64,000 bases of DNA, from positions 372,001 through 436,000 of the forward strand of contig NZ_JAUTDO010000006.1 in assembly GCF_030646165.1 (NCBI RefSeq). The letters are read 5' to 3'. Shown here one piece after another: positions 53,114 to 61,511 of this stretch. The translations under genes were made by a program, and so were the position numbers. Position 1 is the first letter of the stretch. Each line of letters starts with the position of its first letter. Below the pieces are notes generated by a model. It was not told where the DNA came from, made no database searches, and saw nothing but the letters and a program-made list of their open reading frames with translations. This DNA is from Conexibacter sp. CPCC 206217. GTDB taxonomy: Bacteria > Actinomycetota > Thermoleophilia > Solirubrobacterales > Solirubrobacteraceae.

Positions 53114-54258
53114 CCGATGACCTCTACCCGCGCTTCTCCGACGCGGAGATCGAGGCGCGCCGCGACGCGCTGACGGACGTGATGCGCGCGCAGGGGATCG
53201 ACCACGTGCTCGTCTACGGTGCCAACCGCTTCGGCTCCGCGGTGCCGTGGCTGACGCGCTGGCCGGTCACGCGCGAGGCGCTCGTCGTCTTCACGCCCGG
53301 CGCGCGCGACCTGCTGCTGGTCGACTTCTACAACCACGTCCCGAACGCGCGCCGGATCGCGACGGCGGCGACGGTGGAGGGCGCGGCGCCGTCCGGGATC
53401 GCGCGCGCGGTCGACGAGCTGCGCCGGCGCGGTGCGGCCGGCAAGCGGATCGGCGTGATCGGGCCGCTCGGGTTCCGCGCGTGCGGACGGCTCGCAGAGC
53501 TGGCCGGGGAGGTCGTCGACCTCGGCGGCGCGTACACGAAGCTGCGGCTGCGCAAGTCGGCCGAGGAGCTGGAGTGGATCCGGCGCGGCTGCGCGCTGAC
53601 CGACCTCGCCGTCGAGGCGCTGGCAGATGGCGCGCGGCCGGGCGTCGACGAGCTGCAGCTCGGCAACATGGTCGAGCGCGCGTACGTCGGCGAGGGCGGC
53701 ACGACCCACATCCACTACTTCGCCGCGACCTCGATGGATTCGCCGGAGATGGGCGTTCCGGCGCAGTGGCCGACGACGCGCGTGCTGCAGGCCGGCGACG
53801 CGCTGACGTGCGAGATCAGCGCCTCGTGGTGGGACCATCCCGGCCAGGTGCTGCGCACGTTCGCCGTCGGCGCCGAGCCGAGCGCGCAGTTCGCCGAGCT
53901 GCACGCGGTCGCGGACGCGGCGTTCGACGCGGTCGTCGCGATTCTGAGACCGGGCACGACCGCGGCCGACGTCGTCGCCGCCGCGCGCGTCATCGAGGAC
54001 GCCGGCTACACGACGCGCGACGACCTGATGCACGGCTTCGTCGGCGGCTACCTGCCGCCGGTGCTCGGCAGCGACAGCCGTCAGCTGGAGCCGATACCGG
54101 ACTTCACGTTCGAGGCCGGCATGACGGTCGTCGTCCAGCCGAACGTCTGCACGCTCGACGAGCGCGCGGGCGTGCAGACCGGCGAGCTGCTGCACATCAC
54201 CGGCGACGGCGTGGAGCGGCTGCACGCCGTCGAGCGCGGGCTGGTGCGGGTCGGTTAG
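53110..54258 (+). CDS. M24-family hydrolase with degenerate metal site
   Basis: 382 aa creatinase/prolidase-fold protein. The expected five ligands Asp-Asp-His-Glu-Glu align with Glu (LTCEISAS), Gln (HPGQVLRTF), His (LMHGFVGG), Gln (VVVQPNV) and Gly next to a Glu (VQTGELLHIT). Binuclear metal binding is therefore unlikely, as in creatinase, which hydrolyses a C-N bond without metal. It probably cleaves an amidine, amide or similar bond in the pathway. Last gene of the ABC operon, convergent with the alpha/beta-hydrolase gene. Confidence 0.8.
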   Translation: MTDDLYPRFSDAEIEARRDALTDVMRAQGIDHVLVYGANRFGSAVPWLTRWPVTREALVVFTPGARDLLLVDFYNHVPNARRIATAATVEGAAPSGIARAVDELRRRGAAGKRIGVIGPLGFRACGRLAELAGEVVDLGGAYTKLRLRKSAEELEWIRRGCALTDLAVEALADGARPGVDELQLGNMVERAYVGEGGTTHIHYFAATSMDSPEMGVPAQWPTTRVLQAGDALTCEISASWWDHPGQVLRTFAVGAEPSAQFAELHAVADAAFDAVVAILRPGTTAADVVAAARVIEDAGYTTRDDLMHGFVGGYLPPVLGSDSRQLEPIPDFTFEAGMTVVVQPNVCTLDERAGVQTGELLHITGDGVERLHAVERGLVRVG

Positions 54259-55187
54259 CGCAGGAGCTGCTCCCCCAGGAACGCGATCACGCGGTCGGCG
54301 GTCGCGACCGTGACGGCGTCGGGGAAGTAGCCGCCGGCCTCGCGGCGGGGGCCGAACTGGTACGCGTGGTCGGGGTGGTCGAAGCTCGTCCACTCGACCC
54401 GCTTGCCGGCGCGCTGCAGCAGCTCGAACGCCTTGCGGAAGACGCCCTGCAGGTGGTCGTCGTCACGGCCGATCACGAGGATCGGCAGGTCGTCGGGGAT
54501 CCGCGCGATCCGCTCCAGCGCGCGCTCGAGGTCGATCTCCTCGTCGCCGACCTCGCGGCGGTACTGCAGCTCCGCCTCGATCCGCGCGTCCGGGTACTTC
54601 AGCCCGAGCAGCTCGATCACGGCGGGCTCGGTCGGCACGAGCGCCGCGGGCGTCGCGCCGAGCGCGGAGGTCGCCCCGGCGGCAGGCCCGCCGCCGAGCG
54701 CGGAGGTCGCCTTCAGCTGGATCTCGCCGCCGTGGCTGACGCCGAAGAACGCGACCCGCTGCGGGTCGATGTCCGGCAGCTCGACGACGCGGCGGAAGAT
54801 CGCGACGACGTCGTCATGGTCGAGCGTGTGGTGGGTCTCGGGCCGCCCGTACGCGCCCTCGTCCTCGCAGCGCCCCTCGGCGACGGCGATCGCGAAGCCG
54901 GCCTCGACGAGCCGGTCGAGCAGGTAGGACTGCTCGTTGAGCTGGTCGCTCAGATACGGCAATCCGAGCCCGCCGGAGCCGGGGTGCAGGCAGATCACGG
55001 TCGGATGCGGCCCCTCGCCGGCGGGGCGCTTGAACAGAAACGGGACATACAGCCCGTCGTCGGTGAAGACCAGCTGCAGCTCCGCGCCGGTCGCCGCATG
55101 CGGCACGCTCGCGTCGAGCGGCCCGCGCACCGGCTCGCCGGGATGATGGACGTAACCGGCTCGCGGCGCGACGTTCGACGTGCTCAA
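54255..55187 (-). CDS. alpha/beta hydrolase (dienelactone/acyl-peptide hydrolase type)
   Basis: 310 aa. Core motifs are PTVICLHPGSGGLGLPYLSDQLNEQSYLLDRLVEAGFAIAV, nucleophile elbow GVSHGGEI, Asp region VIGRDDDHLQG and His in DHPDHAYQF. The start is TTG at 55187, six bases after GAGGAG; frames further upstream run through the operator. An imperfect internal repeat (TSALGGGPAAGA-TSALGATPAALV) lies near the lid. It has its own LacI-box promoter. It probably hydrolyses an ester or lactone intermediate. Confidence 0.78.
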   Translation of the reverse strand: MSTSNVAPRAGYVHHPGEPVRGPLDASVPHAATGAELQLVFTDDGLYVPFLFKRPAGEGPHPTVICLHPGSGGLGLPYLSDQLNEQSYLLDRLVEAGFAIAVAEGRCEDEGAYGRPETHHTLDHDDVVAIFRRVVELPDIDPQRVAFFGVSHGGEIQLKATSALGGGPAAGATSALGATPAALVPTEPAVIELLGLKYPDARIEAELQYRREVGDEEIDLERALERIARIPDDLPILVIGRDDDHLQGVFRKAFELLQRAGKRVEWTSFDHPDHAYQFGPRREAGGYFPDAVTVATADRVIAFLGEQLLR

Positions 55188-55200
55188 GATCTGCTCCTCT

Positions 55201-55212
55201 GCAATCGTTTGC
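55201..55212 (-). promoter_or_regulatory. LacI-type operator before the alpha/beta hydrolase
   Basis: GCAATCGTTTGC, immediately upstream of the ribosome site of the hydrolase gene. Confidence 0.75.
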
Positions 55213-55215
55213 CAA

Positions 55216-55244
55216 ACCCTACGGCGGCGCGGCGCCGGGGTCAA
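55216..55244 (-). promoter_or_regulatory. promoter of the alpha/beta hydrolase gene
   Basis: On the minus strand TTGACC (55244-55239), 17-base spacer, TAGGGT (55221-55216). The operator follows directly. Confidence 0.65.
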
Positions 55245-55322
55245 CGGCGGTGGTCTCGGTCGAGCACCGACACCTTCGGCACCGCAGCGGTTCGGAACGT
55301 GCCGGTGCTCGGGTGAGCGGTG

Positions 55323-56393
55323 CTAACGAGCGGGCGCGGTGGAGGCGCGGACGATCAGGCGGGTGGGGAGGAGGACGCGGGGCGGGGCGTCGGCGTCGGC
55401 GGTGTCCGCGCGGCCCGCGGGCGCCGCGCCGCCGCTTGCGTCCGCGCCGCCGCCCCCGTCGATCCGCTCCAGCAGCAACCGCGCGGCCGCGGCGCCAATC
55501 TCGTCCTGCGGGATCGCAACCGTCGTGAGCGGCGGGTCGACGCGATCGACCAGCGGCATGTCGTTGTGCCCCGTGACCGACACGTCCTCGGGGCATCGCA
55601 CCCCTGCCCGCCGCAGCGCCGCGATCACGCCCAAGGCGATCATGTCGTTACCGGCGACGATCGCGGTGAACGCGCGCCCCGGCAGCCGCTCCGCCGCCCG
55701 CTCCCCCGCAGCGGTCGTGAACGCATCCCCATGGACCACGAGCGATTCGACAAGCGGGAGCGAGGCGGAGACCAACGCGGCTCGGAACGCCTCCAGACGG
55801 GTCATCGTCGTTGACAGGTCCAACGGCCCGGTCACGTGCGCGATCCGCTGGTGGCCGAGCGCGACGAGGTGGGCGACCGCGGCGGCGGTGCCGGCGGCGT
55901 CGTCGGCGGCGACGAAGGGGAGGCCGCCGCCGTCGATCTCGCGGGTCACCAGGACCGCGGGCAGTTCGGCGCCGAGCAGGTCGCTGACGGTCGGGCTGGT
56001 GCGGGCGGCGGTGGCGACGATCAGGCCCTCGCAGCGGCGCGCGCGCAGCTCGGCGACGTGGACCGCCTCGCGCTCGGGGTCGTTGTCGGTGTCGGCCAGG
56101 AGGCAGGCGAGCCCCGCGCTCCACAGCACGCGCTCGATGCCGCGCACGATCGGGGGCAGGACGGGGTTCGCGAGGTCCGGCACGACGACGCCGACGACGC
56201 CGGAGCGGCGCGTGCGCAGGCTGCGCGCGGTCGGGTCGGGCACGTAGCCCAGTTCGCGCGCCGCCGCACGCACGCGCTCGGCCGTCGCGGCGGTGACGCG
56301 ACCCGGCAGCGCGGGGTTCAAGGCGCGCGAGGCGGTTGCCTGATGCACGCCCGCGCGCGTGGCGACGTCACGAAGGGTCGGTCGCCGCGGCAT
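55323..56393 (-). CDS. LacI-family regulator 2
   Basis: 356 aa. Head: PTLRDVATRAGVHQATASRALNP, with hinge RSLRTRRSGVVGVVVPDLANPVLPPIVRGIER. Effector domain: VSVTGHNDMPLVDRVDPPLTTVAIPQDEIG. Its recognition helix (HQATASRALN) is close to that of LacI 1 (HTGTASRALN), so the two may recognise similar operators. It starts just after the CMD-family gene on the same strand. A TACGAT box six bases before the ATG, with no Shine-Dalgarno sequence, suggests a leaderless message. Confidence 0.9.
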   Translation of the reverse strand: MPRRPTLRDVATRAGVHQATASRALNPALPGRVTAATAERVRAAARELGYVPDPTARSLRTRRSGVVGVVVPDLANPVLPPIVRGIERVLWSAGLACLLADTDNDPEREAVHVAELRARRCEGLIVATAARTSPTVSDLLGAELPAVLVTREIDGGGLPFVAADDAAGTAAAVAHLVALGHQRIAHVTGPLDLSTTMTRLEAFRAALVSASLPLVESLVVHGDAFTTAAGERAAERLPGRAFTAIVAGNDMIALGVIAALRRAGVRCPEDVSVTGHNDMPLVDRVDPPLTTVAIPQDEIGAAAARLLLERIDGGGGADASGGAAPAGRADTADADAPPRVLLPTRLIVRASTAPAR

Positions 56394-56409
56394 CAGCGGA
56401 TCGTAGGGG

Positions 56410-57036
56410 CTACGCCTTCGCCCAGTACTCCTCCGATGCCTTGCTCGCCGCCAGTCTCTCGGCGTCCTCGAAGCCGGGGGCCATCGAGGCGCGGGTGCCG
56501 GGCATCACCTGGTGGTGGTCGATGTTGAGCAGGCGCAGCCAGCTCTGCTGGCCCAGCGTCAGGCCGATCATGCAACCCAGCTCGACCAGTTCGGGCTCGC
56601 TGAACTGCCCGTGCAGGCGCTCCCAGAAGGCGTCGTCGGTGTCGAGTCTCCAGGCGATCGCCTCGGCGTAGGCGAGCGCGGCCTTCTCGCGCGCGTCGAA
56701 GCGGTCGGAGCTCTCGAAGTTCAGCAGCTCGTCGTACTTGCCCTCGACGAGGCCGGCGGCGGCGCCCTGCTCCGAACGCTGGTTGCCGCAGTACTCGCAC
56801 TTGACCGTTCTGGAGATGTAGACGCGCGCCAGCTCCTTGACCGAGTGGTCCAGGACGCCGTCGCGGAAGAGGTCGCGCCAGCTGTCGGCGAAGGACCAGA
56901 ACGCCGCCGGGACGTGCGCGCGGATCGCGGAGCTCTCCGGTCGCGGCGTGCCCTCGCGCGCGCAGCGCTCCATCTCGGCCTGCATCTCGGCGGTCATGTC
57001 GTCGTACGGGACGTAGCTGATCCGTTGCGTGCCCAT
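56410..57036 (-). CDS. carboxymuconolactone decarboxylase/AhpD-family protein
   Basis: 208 aa. The AhpD-like core has VKELARVYISRTVKCEYCGNQRSEQ, with the redox CxxC at CEYC, and FSEPELVELGCMIGLTLGQQSWLRLL. Members are alkylhydroperoxidases or gamma-carboxymuconolactone decarboxylases. The CxxC favours a peroxidase or thiol role over the decarboxylase. The ATG at 57036 follows AGGAGAGAG. It is under an 18-bp palindromic operator related to the LacI boxes. Confidence 0.83.
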   Translation of the reverse strand: MGTQRISYVPYDDMTAEMQAEMERCAREGTPRPESSAIRAHVPAAFWSFADSWRDLFRDGVLDHSVKELARVYISRTVKCEYCGNQRSEQGAAAGLVEGKYDELLNFESSDRFDAREKAALAYAEAIAWRLDTDDAFWERLHGQFSEPELVELGCMIGLTLGQQSWLRLLNIDHHQVMPGTRASMAPGFEDAERLAASKASEEYWAKA

Positions 57037-57084
57037 GCTCTCTCCTGATGCGCGGGTGGGTGCTGTGCGGTTGGCGACGCGCTG

Positions 57085-57102
57085 GTGGCAATCGATTGCC
57101 AC
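57085..57102 (-). promoter_or_regulatory. 18-bp palindromic LacI-like operator
   Basis: GTGGCAATCGATTGCCAC is an exact palindrome. Its GCAATCG half matches the other operators, but the second half is ATTGC instead of TTTGC. It lies about 50 bases before the CMD-family gene. Confidence 0.72.
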
Positions 57103-57114
57103 GTGCGTGGCGCG

Positions 57115-57143
57115 AGGCTAGTGCGCGCCGGTCGCCGCGTCAA
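57115..57143 (-). promoter_or_regulatory. promoter of the CMD-family gene
   Basis: On the minus strand TTGACG (57143-57138), 17-base spacer, TAGCCT (57120-57115), the same type as the other LacI-box promoters. Confidence 0.65.
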
Positions 57144-57273
57144 GGCCCGTAGCGCACCGTCACCAGCGACTCAATGCAGATGACGAGGCGCGCGGTCTCG
57201 ACGGCGGCCGGGTGGCGAGCGCCACGCGCGACCTGCTCATCGTGCCCGCCTCGCAAGAGCGCGGCACGCGCCG

Positions 57274-58092
57274 TTAGGCGCGGGCCGCGCCCGCGCCCGC
57301 GGTGACGCGTGGCCGCTGGCTCCACGCGAACCACGCCAGTCCAGCGAGGCACAGCACGACGGCGACGAAGAAGTTGAGCCGCAGGCCGAAGACGTGGTGC
57401 GCAGGGTCGGTCCGCAGCAGTTCCTCGCCGATGCGGCCGAGCGAGTAGCCGGCGACGTAGAGCGCGAACAGGCCGGGCGGTCGGATCCGCGCGCGCCGGC
57501 CGAGCCAGACGAGGAAGCCCGCGAGCGTCAGGTTCCAGATCAGCTCGTAGAGGAAGGTCGGTTGGAAGGTCGTGTCGTCGGCGTAGCGCGCCGGCCGGTG
57601 CTCAGGGTCGATCCGCAGGCCCCACGGCAGGCTCGTCGGCCCGCCGAACAGCTCCTGGTTGAACCAGTTGCCGATCCGCCCGATCGCCTGCGCGACCAGC
57701 AGCGCGGGCGCGGCGGCGTCCATGAACAGCGCCACGTCCGCTCTGCGGTGACGCAGCACGAGCACGCCCGCGAGCGAGCCGAGCGCGATCCCGCCCCAGA
57801 TCCCGAGGCCGCCGTCCCAGACTGCGAACGGCCCCCACCAGTGGTCGGGGACCTCGTCCCAGCTGGTCGCGAGGAAGTACAGCCGCCCGCCGATCAGCCC
57901 CGCCGGGAAGCCCCACAGCGCGACCTCCTGCACGAGCGCCCGCCGGCCGCCGACGCGCTCCCAGCGGCGCGACGTGATCGCGATCGCGGCCAGCAGCGCG
58001 ACGACGTAGGCGAGGCCGTAGGCGTGGAAGAAGAACGGCCCGATGCCGAAGCCGTTCTCCGCGGGGCTCGGGATCGAGGCGAGCGGCGGCAA
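57274..58092 (-). CDS. lgt: prolipoprotein diacylglyceryl transferase
   Basis: 272 aa, about seven membrane helices. The Lgt signature is AQAIGRIGNWFNQELFGGPTSLPWGL, with YGLAYVVALL early and GYSLGRIGEELLRTDPAHH late. It attaches diacylglycerol to the lipobox Cys of lipoproteins such as the two binding proteins in this window. TTG start three bases after the zinc-binding-protein stop, so it is cotranscribed with that gene and perhaps metal-regulated. There may be another lgt elsewhere in the genome. Confidence 0.93.
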   Translation of the reverse strand: MPPLASIPSPAENGFGIGPFFFHAYGLAYVVALLAAIAITSRRWERVGGRRALVQEVALWGFPAGLIGGRLYFLATSWDEVPDHWWGPFAVWDGGLGIWGGIALGSLAGVLVLRHRRADVALFMDAAAPALLVAQAIGRIGNWFNQELFGGPTSLPWGLRIDPEHRPARYADDTTFQPTFLYELIWNLTLAGFLVWLGRRARIRPPGLFALYVAGYSLGRIGEELLRTDPAHHVFGLRLNFFVAVVLCLAGLAWFAWSQRPRVTAGAGAARA

Positions 58093-58095
58093 CCG

Positions 58096-59109
58096 TCAGA
58101 TCCCCGCGATCGTGCAGCCCCGTCTGCCGCCGGTGAAGCCGCGCAGCATCGCGTCGGCGTTCGCCTGCTCCATCGTCAGGTAGGTCGCGCCGGGCGAGTC
58201 CTGCGGGCCGAGCGTGTCGCCGTAGAGCGTGTGGTCGGCGCTCGCGCCGGACTCCTGCGCGATCGCGCGCGCGAGCTTCGGGTTGACCGACGACTCGGGG
58301 AAGACCGCTCTGACGCCCTCGGCTCTGATCGTCTGCACGAGTCTCGCGACGTCGCCGGCGGAGGCCTGCGCCTGCGTCGTCTGGGAGGGGATCACGGCAC
58401 CGATCACCTGTACGTCATAGCGCTTGGCGAAGTAGTTGAAGGCGTCGTGGTCGGTCACGAGCTTGCGCTGCGCGGCCGGCACGGCGGCGAAGCACTTTCT
58501 GATGCCCGCGTCGAGCGCCTGGACCTTGGCGAGGTAGGCGGCGGCGTTGGCGTCGTAGGTCGCTCTGGCGGCCGGGTCGGCGCTGCTGAGCGCGTCGCGG
58601 ATGACCGGGATCGCGGCCTCGACGTTGGCCGGGTCGTGCCACCAGTGCGGGTCGTATCTGGACGCCTCGGGCCCGGACGTCTCGCCGGGCACTCTGTCGA
58701 CGGCGCTGTCGGCGAGCGTCACGACCGTGGGGTCGCCACCGGACTGCGTGACGACGTCCGCCATCCAGTGGTCGAGGTTGTCGCCACTCTCGAAGACGAC
58801 CTTCGCCCCGGCCGTCTCGGTCACGTCCTGCGGTCGCGGCTCGTAGTCGTGCGGGTCGCTGTTGGGCTGCAGGATCTGCGTCACGTCGGCCGCGTCGCCG
58901 CCGATCTGGCGCACGATGTCGCCGAGTTGCGTCGTGGTCGCGACGACGGCGATCGGGTCGGCGCTGCTCGCGGCGGTCGTCGCGCTGTCCGCGGTGGCGC
59001 TCGACGCGCCCGTGGCGGCGCTCGTGGCGGCGTTGTCGTCGGAGCTGCCGCAGGCGCTCAGCGCGAGTGTCGTGACGAGGGCAGGGAGGAGGAGAAGGCG
59101 TCGGTCCAT
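58096..59109 (-). CDS. zinc/manganese-type ABC substrate-binding lipoprotein
   Basis: 337 aa cluster A-I (ZnuA/TroA) metal-binding protein. Lipobox LALSACGSS, low-complexity linker, then metal-ligand motifs DPHDYEPRP, DPHWWHDPANV, TDHDAFNYF and FPESSVNPKLARAIAQESG. No His-rich loop. The permease and ATPase genes are not adjacent. A Zur-like palindrome precedes it. It presumably captures Zn or Mn and is cotranscribed with lgt, which would lipidate it. Confidence 0.88.
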   Translation of the reverse strand: MDRRLLLLPALVTTLALSACGSSDDNAATSAATGASSATADSATTAASSADPIAVVATTTQLGDIVRQIGGDAADVTQILQPNSDPHDYEPRPQDVTETAGAKVVFESGDNLDHWMADVVTQSGGDPTVVTLADSAVDRVPGETSGPEASRYDPHWWHDPANVEAAIPVIRDALSSADPAARATYDANAAAYLAKVQALDAGIRKCFAAVPAAQRKLVTDHDAFNYFAKRYDVQVIGAVIPSQTTQAQASAGDVARLVQTIRAEGVRAVFPESSVNPKLARAIAQESGASADHTLYGDTLGPQDSPGATYLTMEQANADAMLRGFTGGRRGCTIAGI

Positions 59110-59122
59110 GACCGCAGCCTAG

Positions 59123-59143
59123 CAATAATGAGATTCAGTATTG
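59123..59143 (-). promoter_or_regulatory. Zur/Fur-like palindromic box
   Basis: CAATAATGAGATTCAGTATTG, an imperfect AT-rich palindrome (AATA-TGA/TCA-TATT) in very GC-rich surroundings, 14 bases before the metal-binding-protein start. Zur boxes of this general form regulate zinc uptake genes. Confidence 0.55.
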
Positions 59144-59198
59144 CGAAGGTCGGGCTTGGGTCCGCCGCACGCCCGCGGTGCCGGCGCGCGACGACGCC

Positions 59199-59234
59199 GG
59201 CCCGCCGACCGGGGAGGGATCCGGTCGGCGGGCC
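59199..59234 (-). terminator. terminator hairpin after chemoreceptor gene
   Basis: A perfect 14-bp GC stem (59199-59212 with 59221-59234) and an 8-base loop, 37 bases past the chemoreceptor stop. There is no clear T-run. Confidence 0.65.
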
Positions 59235-59270
59235 GTGGGTGCGCCGGGGTTTGGGGGCGGGGTCCGAGGA

Positions 59271-61358
59271 CTACGTCTGCGCGCTCAGCGTGAACTGGCC
59301 GACGAGCCGCTCCAGCTCCTCGGCGGTCTTCGCCAGCTCCTGTGCGGAGGCGGCGATCTCCTGTGTGGAGGCCGAGGTCTGCTGCGTCGAGGCGGCGACC
59401 TGCTCGGTCGCGGCCGAGGACTGCTGCGCGACGGCGGCGACCTCGGTCATGTTCGCCTGCATGCGGCTGGCGCGCTCGGAGATCTCGCCGGTCGCGACTG
59501 CGATCTGGCTGACGCGATCGCTCATGTCCTCGACCGACGTGCCGATCTGCAGGAACGAGGTGCGCGCCTGCTCGACCGTCGCGACGCCGTCGTGCGTGCG
59601 CTGCGCGCCGCTCTCGACGACCTCGACGGCGCGGCCAGTCTCGGTCTGGATCTCTGTGATCAGCGTCGAGATCGAGCGCGCGGCCTGCTGCGACTCCTCG
59701 GCGAGCTTGCGGACCTCCTCGGCGACGACGGCGAAGCCGCGGCCCTGCTCGCCGGCGCGGGCGGCCTCGATCGCGGCGTTCAGCGCCAGCAGGTTCGTCT
59801 GCTCCGCGATGCCGGTGATGGTCGAGACGATCCCGCCGATCTGGCCGGACTTCGCACCCAGCTCGCGGATCGTCTCGGTCACCTGCATGGAGGACGACTG
59901 CACGGCCTGCATCGCCTCGGTCGCCTCGGCGATCGTGGCGGCGCCCTCCTCGGCGGCGCCGCGCGCGTGCTCGGCGGCCTGCGCGGTCTGCTCCGCGTTC
60001 TCGGCGGCGGTGCGGGTCGCGTCGACGACCTCGCTCGTCAGGTCGCGCGCGTCGCCGACGGTGCGCACCTGGCGCTCGGCGCCCGCGGCGACCTCGCCGA
60101 CGGAGGAGGCGATCTCGCCGACGGCGCGGCCGGACTCCTCCGAGGTCGACGCCATCTGCTGCGAGGCGGCGGCGACGGCCTGCGTCTCCTGCGCGATCTG
60201 GCGCAGCATCGCGGCGACCTTGTCGCGCATCCCGTTGTAGCCGTCGACGGAGTTGTGCGTCGTCGCGAGCATCTCGTTGAAGATCTCCGCGAGACGGCCC
60301 AGCTTGGCCTCCCCCTCGGCCGTCAGCGGCTGCGTGTCGGCGCTCGCGTCGAGCGTCAGGTCGCCGCGCGCGACGGCCGCCAGCCCGGCTTCCAGCTCGA
60401 CCAGGTCACGGCCGCGCAGCGACTCCATCCGCTCGACCAGCGCCTCGAGGCTCGACTGGTCGCCGAGCGCGTCGCGCAGCTGCGTCGCCATCTCCAGGAA
60501 GGCGTTGCCGAGCACGTCTCTGTCGGACTTCGGCCGGACCCTGACGGCGAGGTCGCCGGCGGCGATCCGGCGCGCGGCGGTCGCGGTCTCGTCGAGGTAG
60601 CCGATCATCTCCCTGAACGCCTCGCCGGTCTCGCCGATCTCGTCGCGCGATCTGATCTCGACGCGCTGCTCGATGTCGCCCTGCGAGATCCCGCGCGCGG
60701 CGGTCAGCATCTGCTTCAGCCCGCCGGCGATCTTGCGTGCCAGCAGCAGCGCGATCGCGATCCCGATGATCGTCGCCGCGATCAGCAGCGCGATGATCGT
60801 CGTGCGCGCGGTTCTCACGGTCGAATCGGCGCTGTTCGCCTGCGCGGCGGAGAGCGAGTAGCGGTGGTCCTTGAGGTCGGCGAGCGCGGTCTTGACGCCT
60901 TCCCAGGCGTCGTTGGCGGCACCGGTCGTGAGGACGCCGAGGCCCTCTCTGTAGTCGCCGGCCTGCGCGAGTCTGGCGTACTCTCTCGACGTGTCGACGT
61001 ACTGTCTCCAGGCCGCGTCGAGTCTGTCCAGGTTCGCGATGTCGGCCGCGTCGAGACGGGGCGCTCTGGCGATCAGGTCCTGCGACAGTCTCAGGTCCTC
61101 GAGGTCGCCGGACTGGCCGTCGTCGGGCAGGCCGATCGCGGCGCTGCCGACGTAGCGGACCTGATCCTTGCGGTATTCGCTGATCGCGAGGTGGATGTCA
61201 CCGGCGGATCTGACGCTGGGAACGGTTGCGTCGGCGAACGTGTCCGTGACGTTCCGCATCGAGCCGAGCTTGGTGACGGCAACGATCCCGACGGCGAGCA
61301 TCAGCGCGACGATGGTGAGGAAGCCGGCGAGCAGCTTCGTCTTCACGGTGAAACGCAC
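59271..61358 (-). CDS. methyl-accepting chemotaxis protein
   Basis: 695 aa. Helix 1 (about 8-28), an extracellular four-helix-bundle-like sensor domain (30-185), helix 2 (187-207) and a HAMP domain (208-265) with a second HAMP-like region follow. The signalling tip is [38 protein letters not shown]. Long Ala/Glu/Gln-rich methylation helices surround it. GTG start behind GAGGAG. The ligand is unknown. No che or flagellar genes are in the window, so it may feed chemotaxis or a pilus system elsewhere. Confidence 0.92.
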   Translation of the reverse strand: MRFTVKTKLLAGFLTIVALMLAVGIVAVTKLGSMRNVTDTFADATVPSVRSAGDIHLAISEYRKDQVRYVGSAAIGLPDDGQSGDLEDLRLSQDLIARAPRLDAADIANLDRLDAAWRQYVDTSREYARLAQAGDYREGLGVLTTGAANDAWEGVKTALADLKDHRYSLSAAQANSADSTVRTARTTIIALLIAATIIGIAIALLLARKIAGGLKQMLTAARGISQGDIEQRVEIRSRDEIGETGEAFREMIGYLDETATAARRIAAGDLAVRVRPKSDRDVLGNAFLEMATQLRDALGDQSSLEALVERMESLRGRDLVELEAGLAAVARGDLTLDASADTQPLTAEGEAKLGRLAEIFNEMLATTHNSVDGYNGMRDKVAAMLRQIAQETQAVAAASQQMASTSEESGRAVGEIASSVGEVAAGAERQVRTVGDARDLTSEVVDATRTAAENAEQTAQAAEHARGAAEEGAATIAEATEAMQAVQSSSMQVTETIRELGAKSGQIGGIVSTITGIAEQTNLLALNAAIEAARAGEQGRGFAVVAEEVRKLAEESQQAARSISTLITEIQTETGRAVEVVESGAQRTHDGVATVEQARTSFLQIGTSVEDMSDRVSQIAVATGEISERASRMQANMTEVAAVAQQSSAATEQVAASTQQTSASTQEIAASAQELAKTAEELERLVGQFTLSAQT

Positions 61359-61511
61359 CGTTGTCTCCTCTAAGCAGTAGTGGGGAAGGGCGAGTCGCCG
61401 GTTGGGGCCGGACCGGCGTCGCCTCTGCTCGGAGTGATCGGTCAGGAGTGACGTTTCTTAATTCTCCTCTCGGTGGTCGGACCGACCTGGCACGCCGCCG
61501 CGGCCTGCCGT

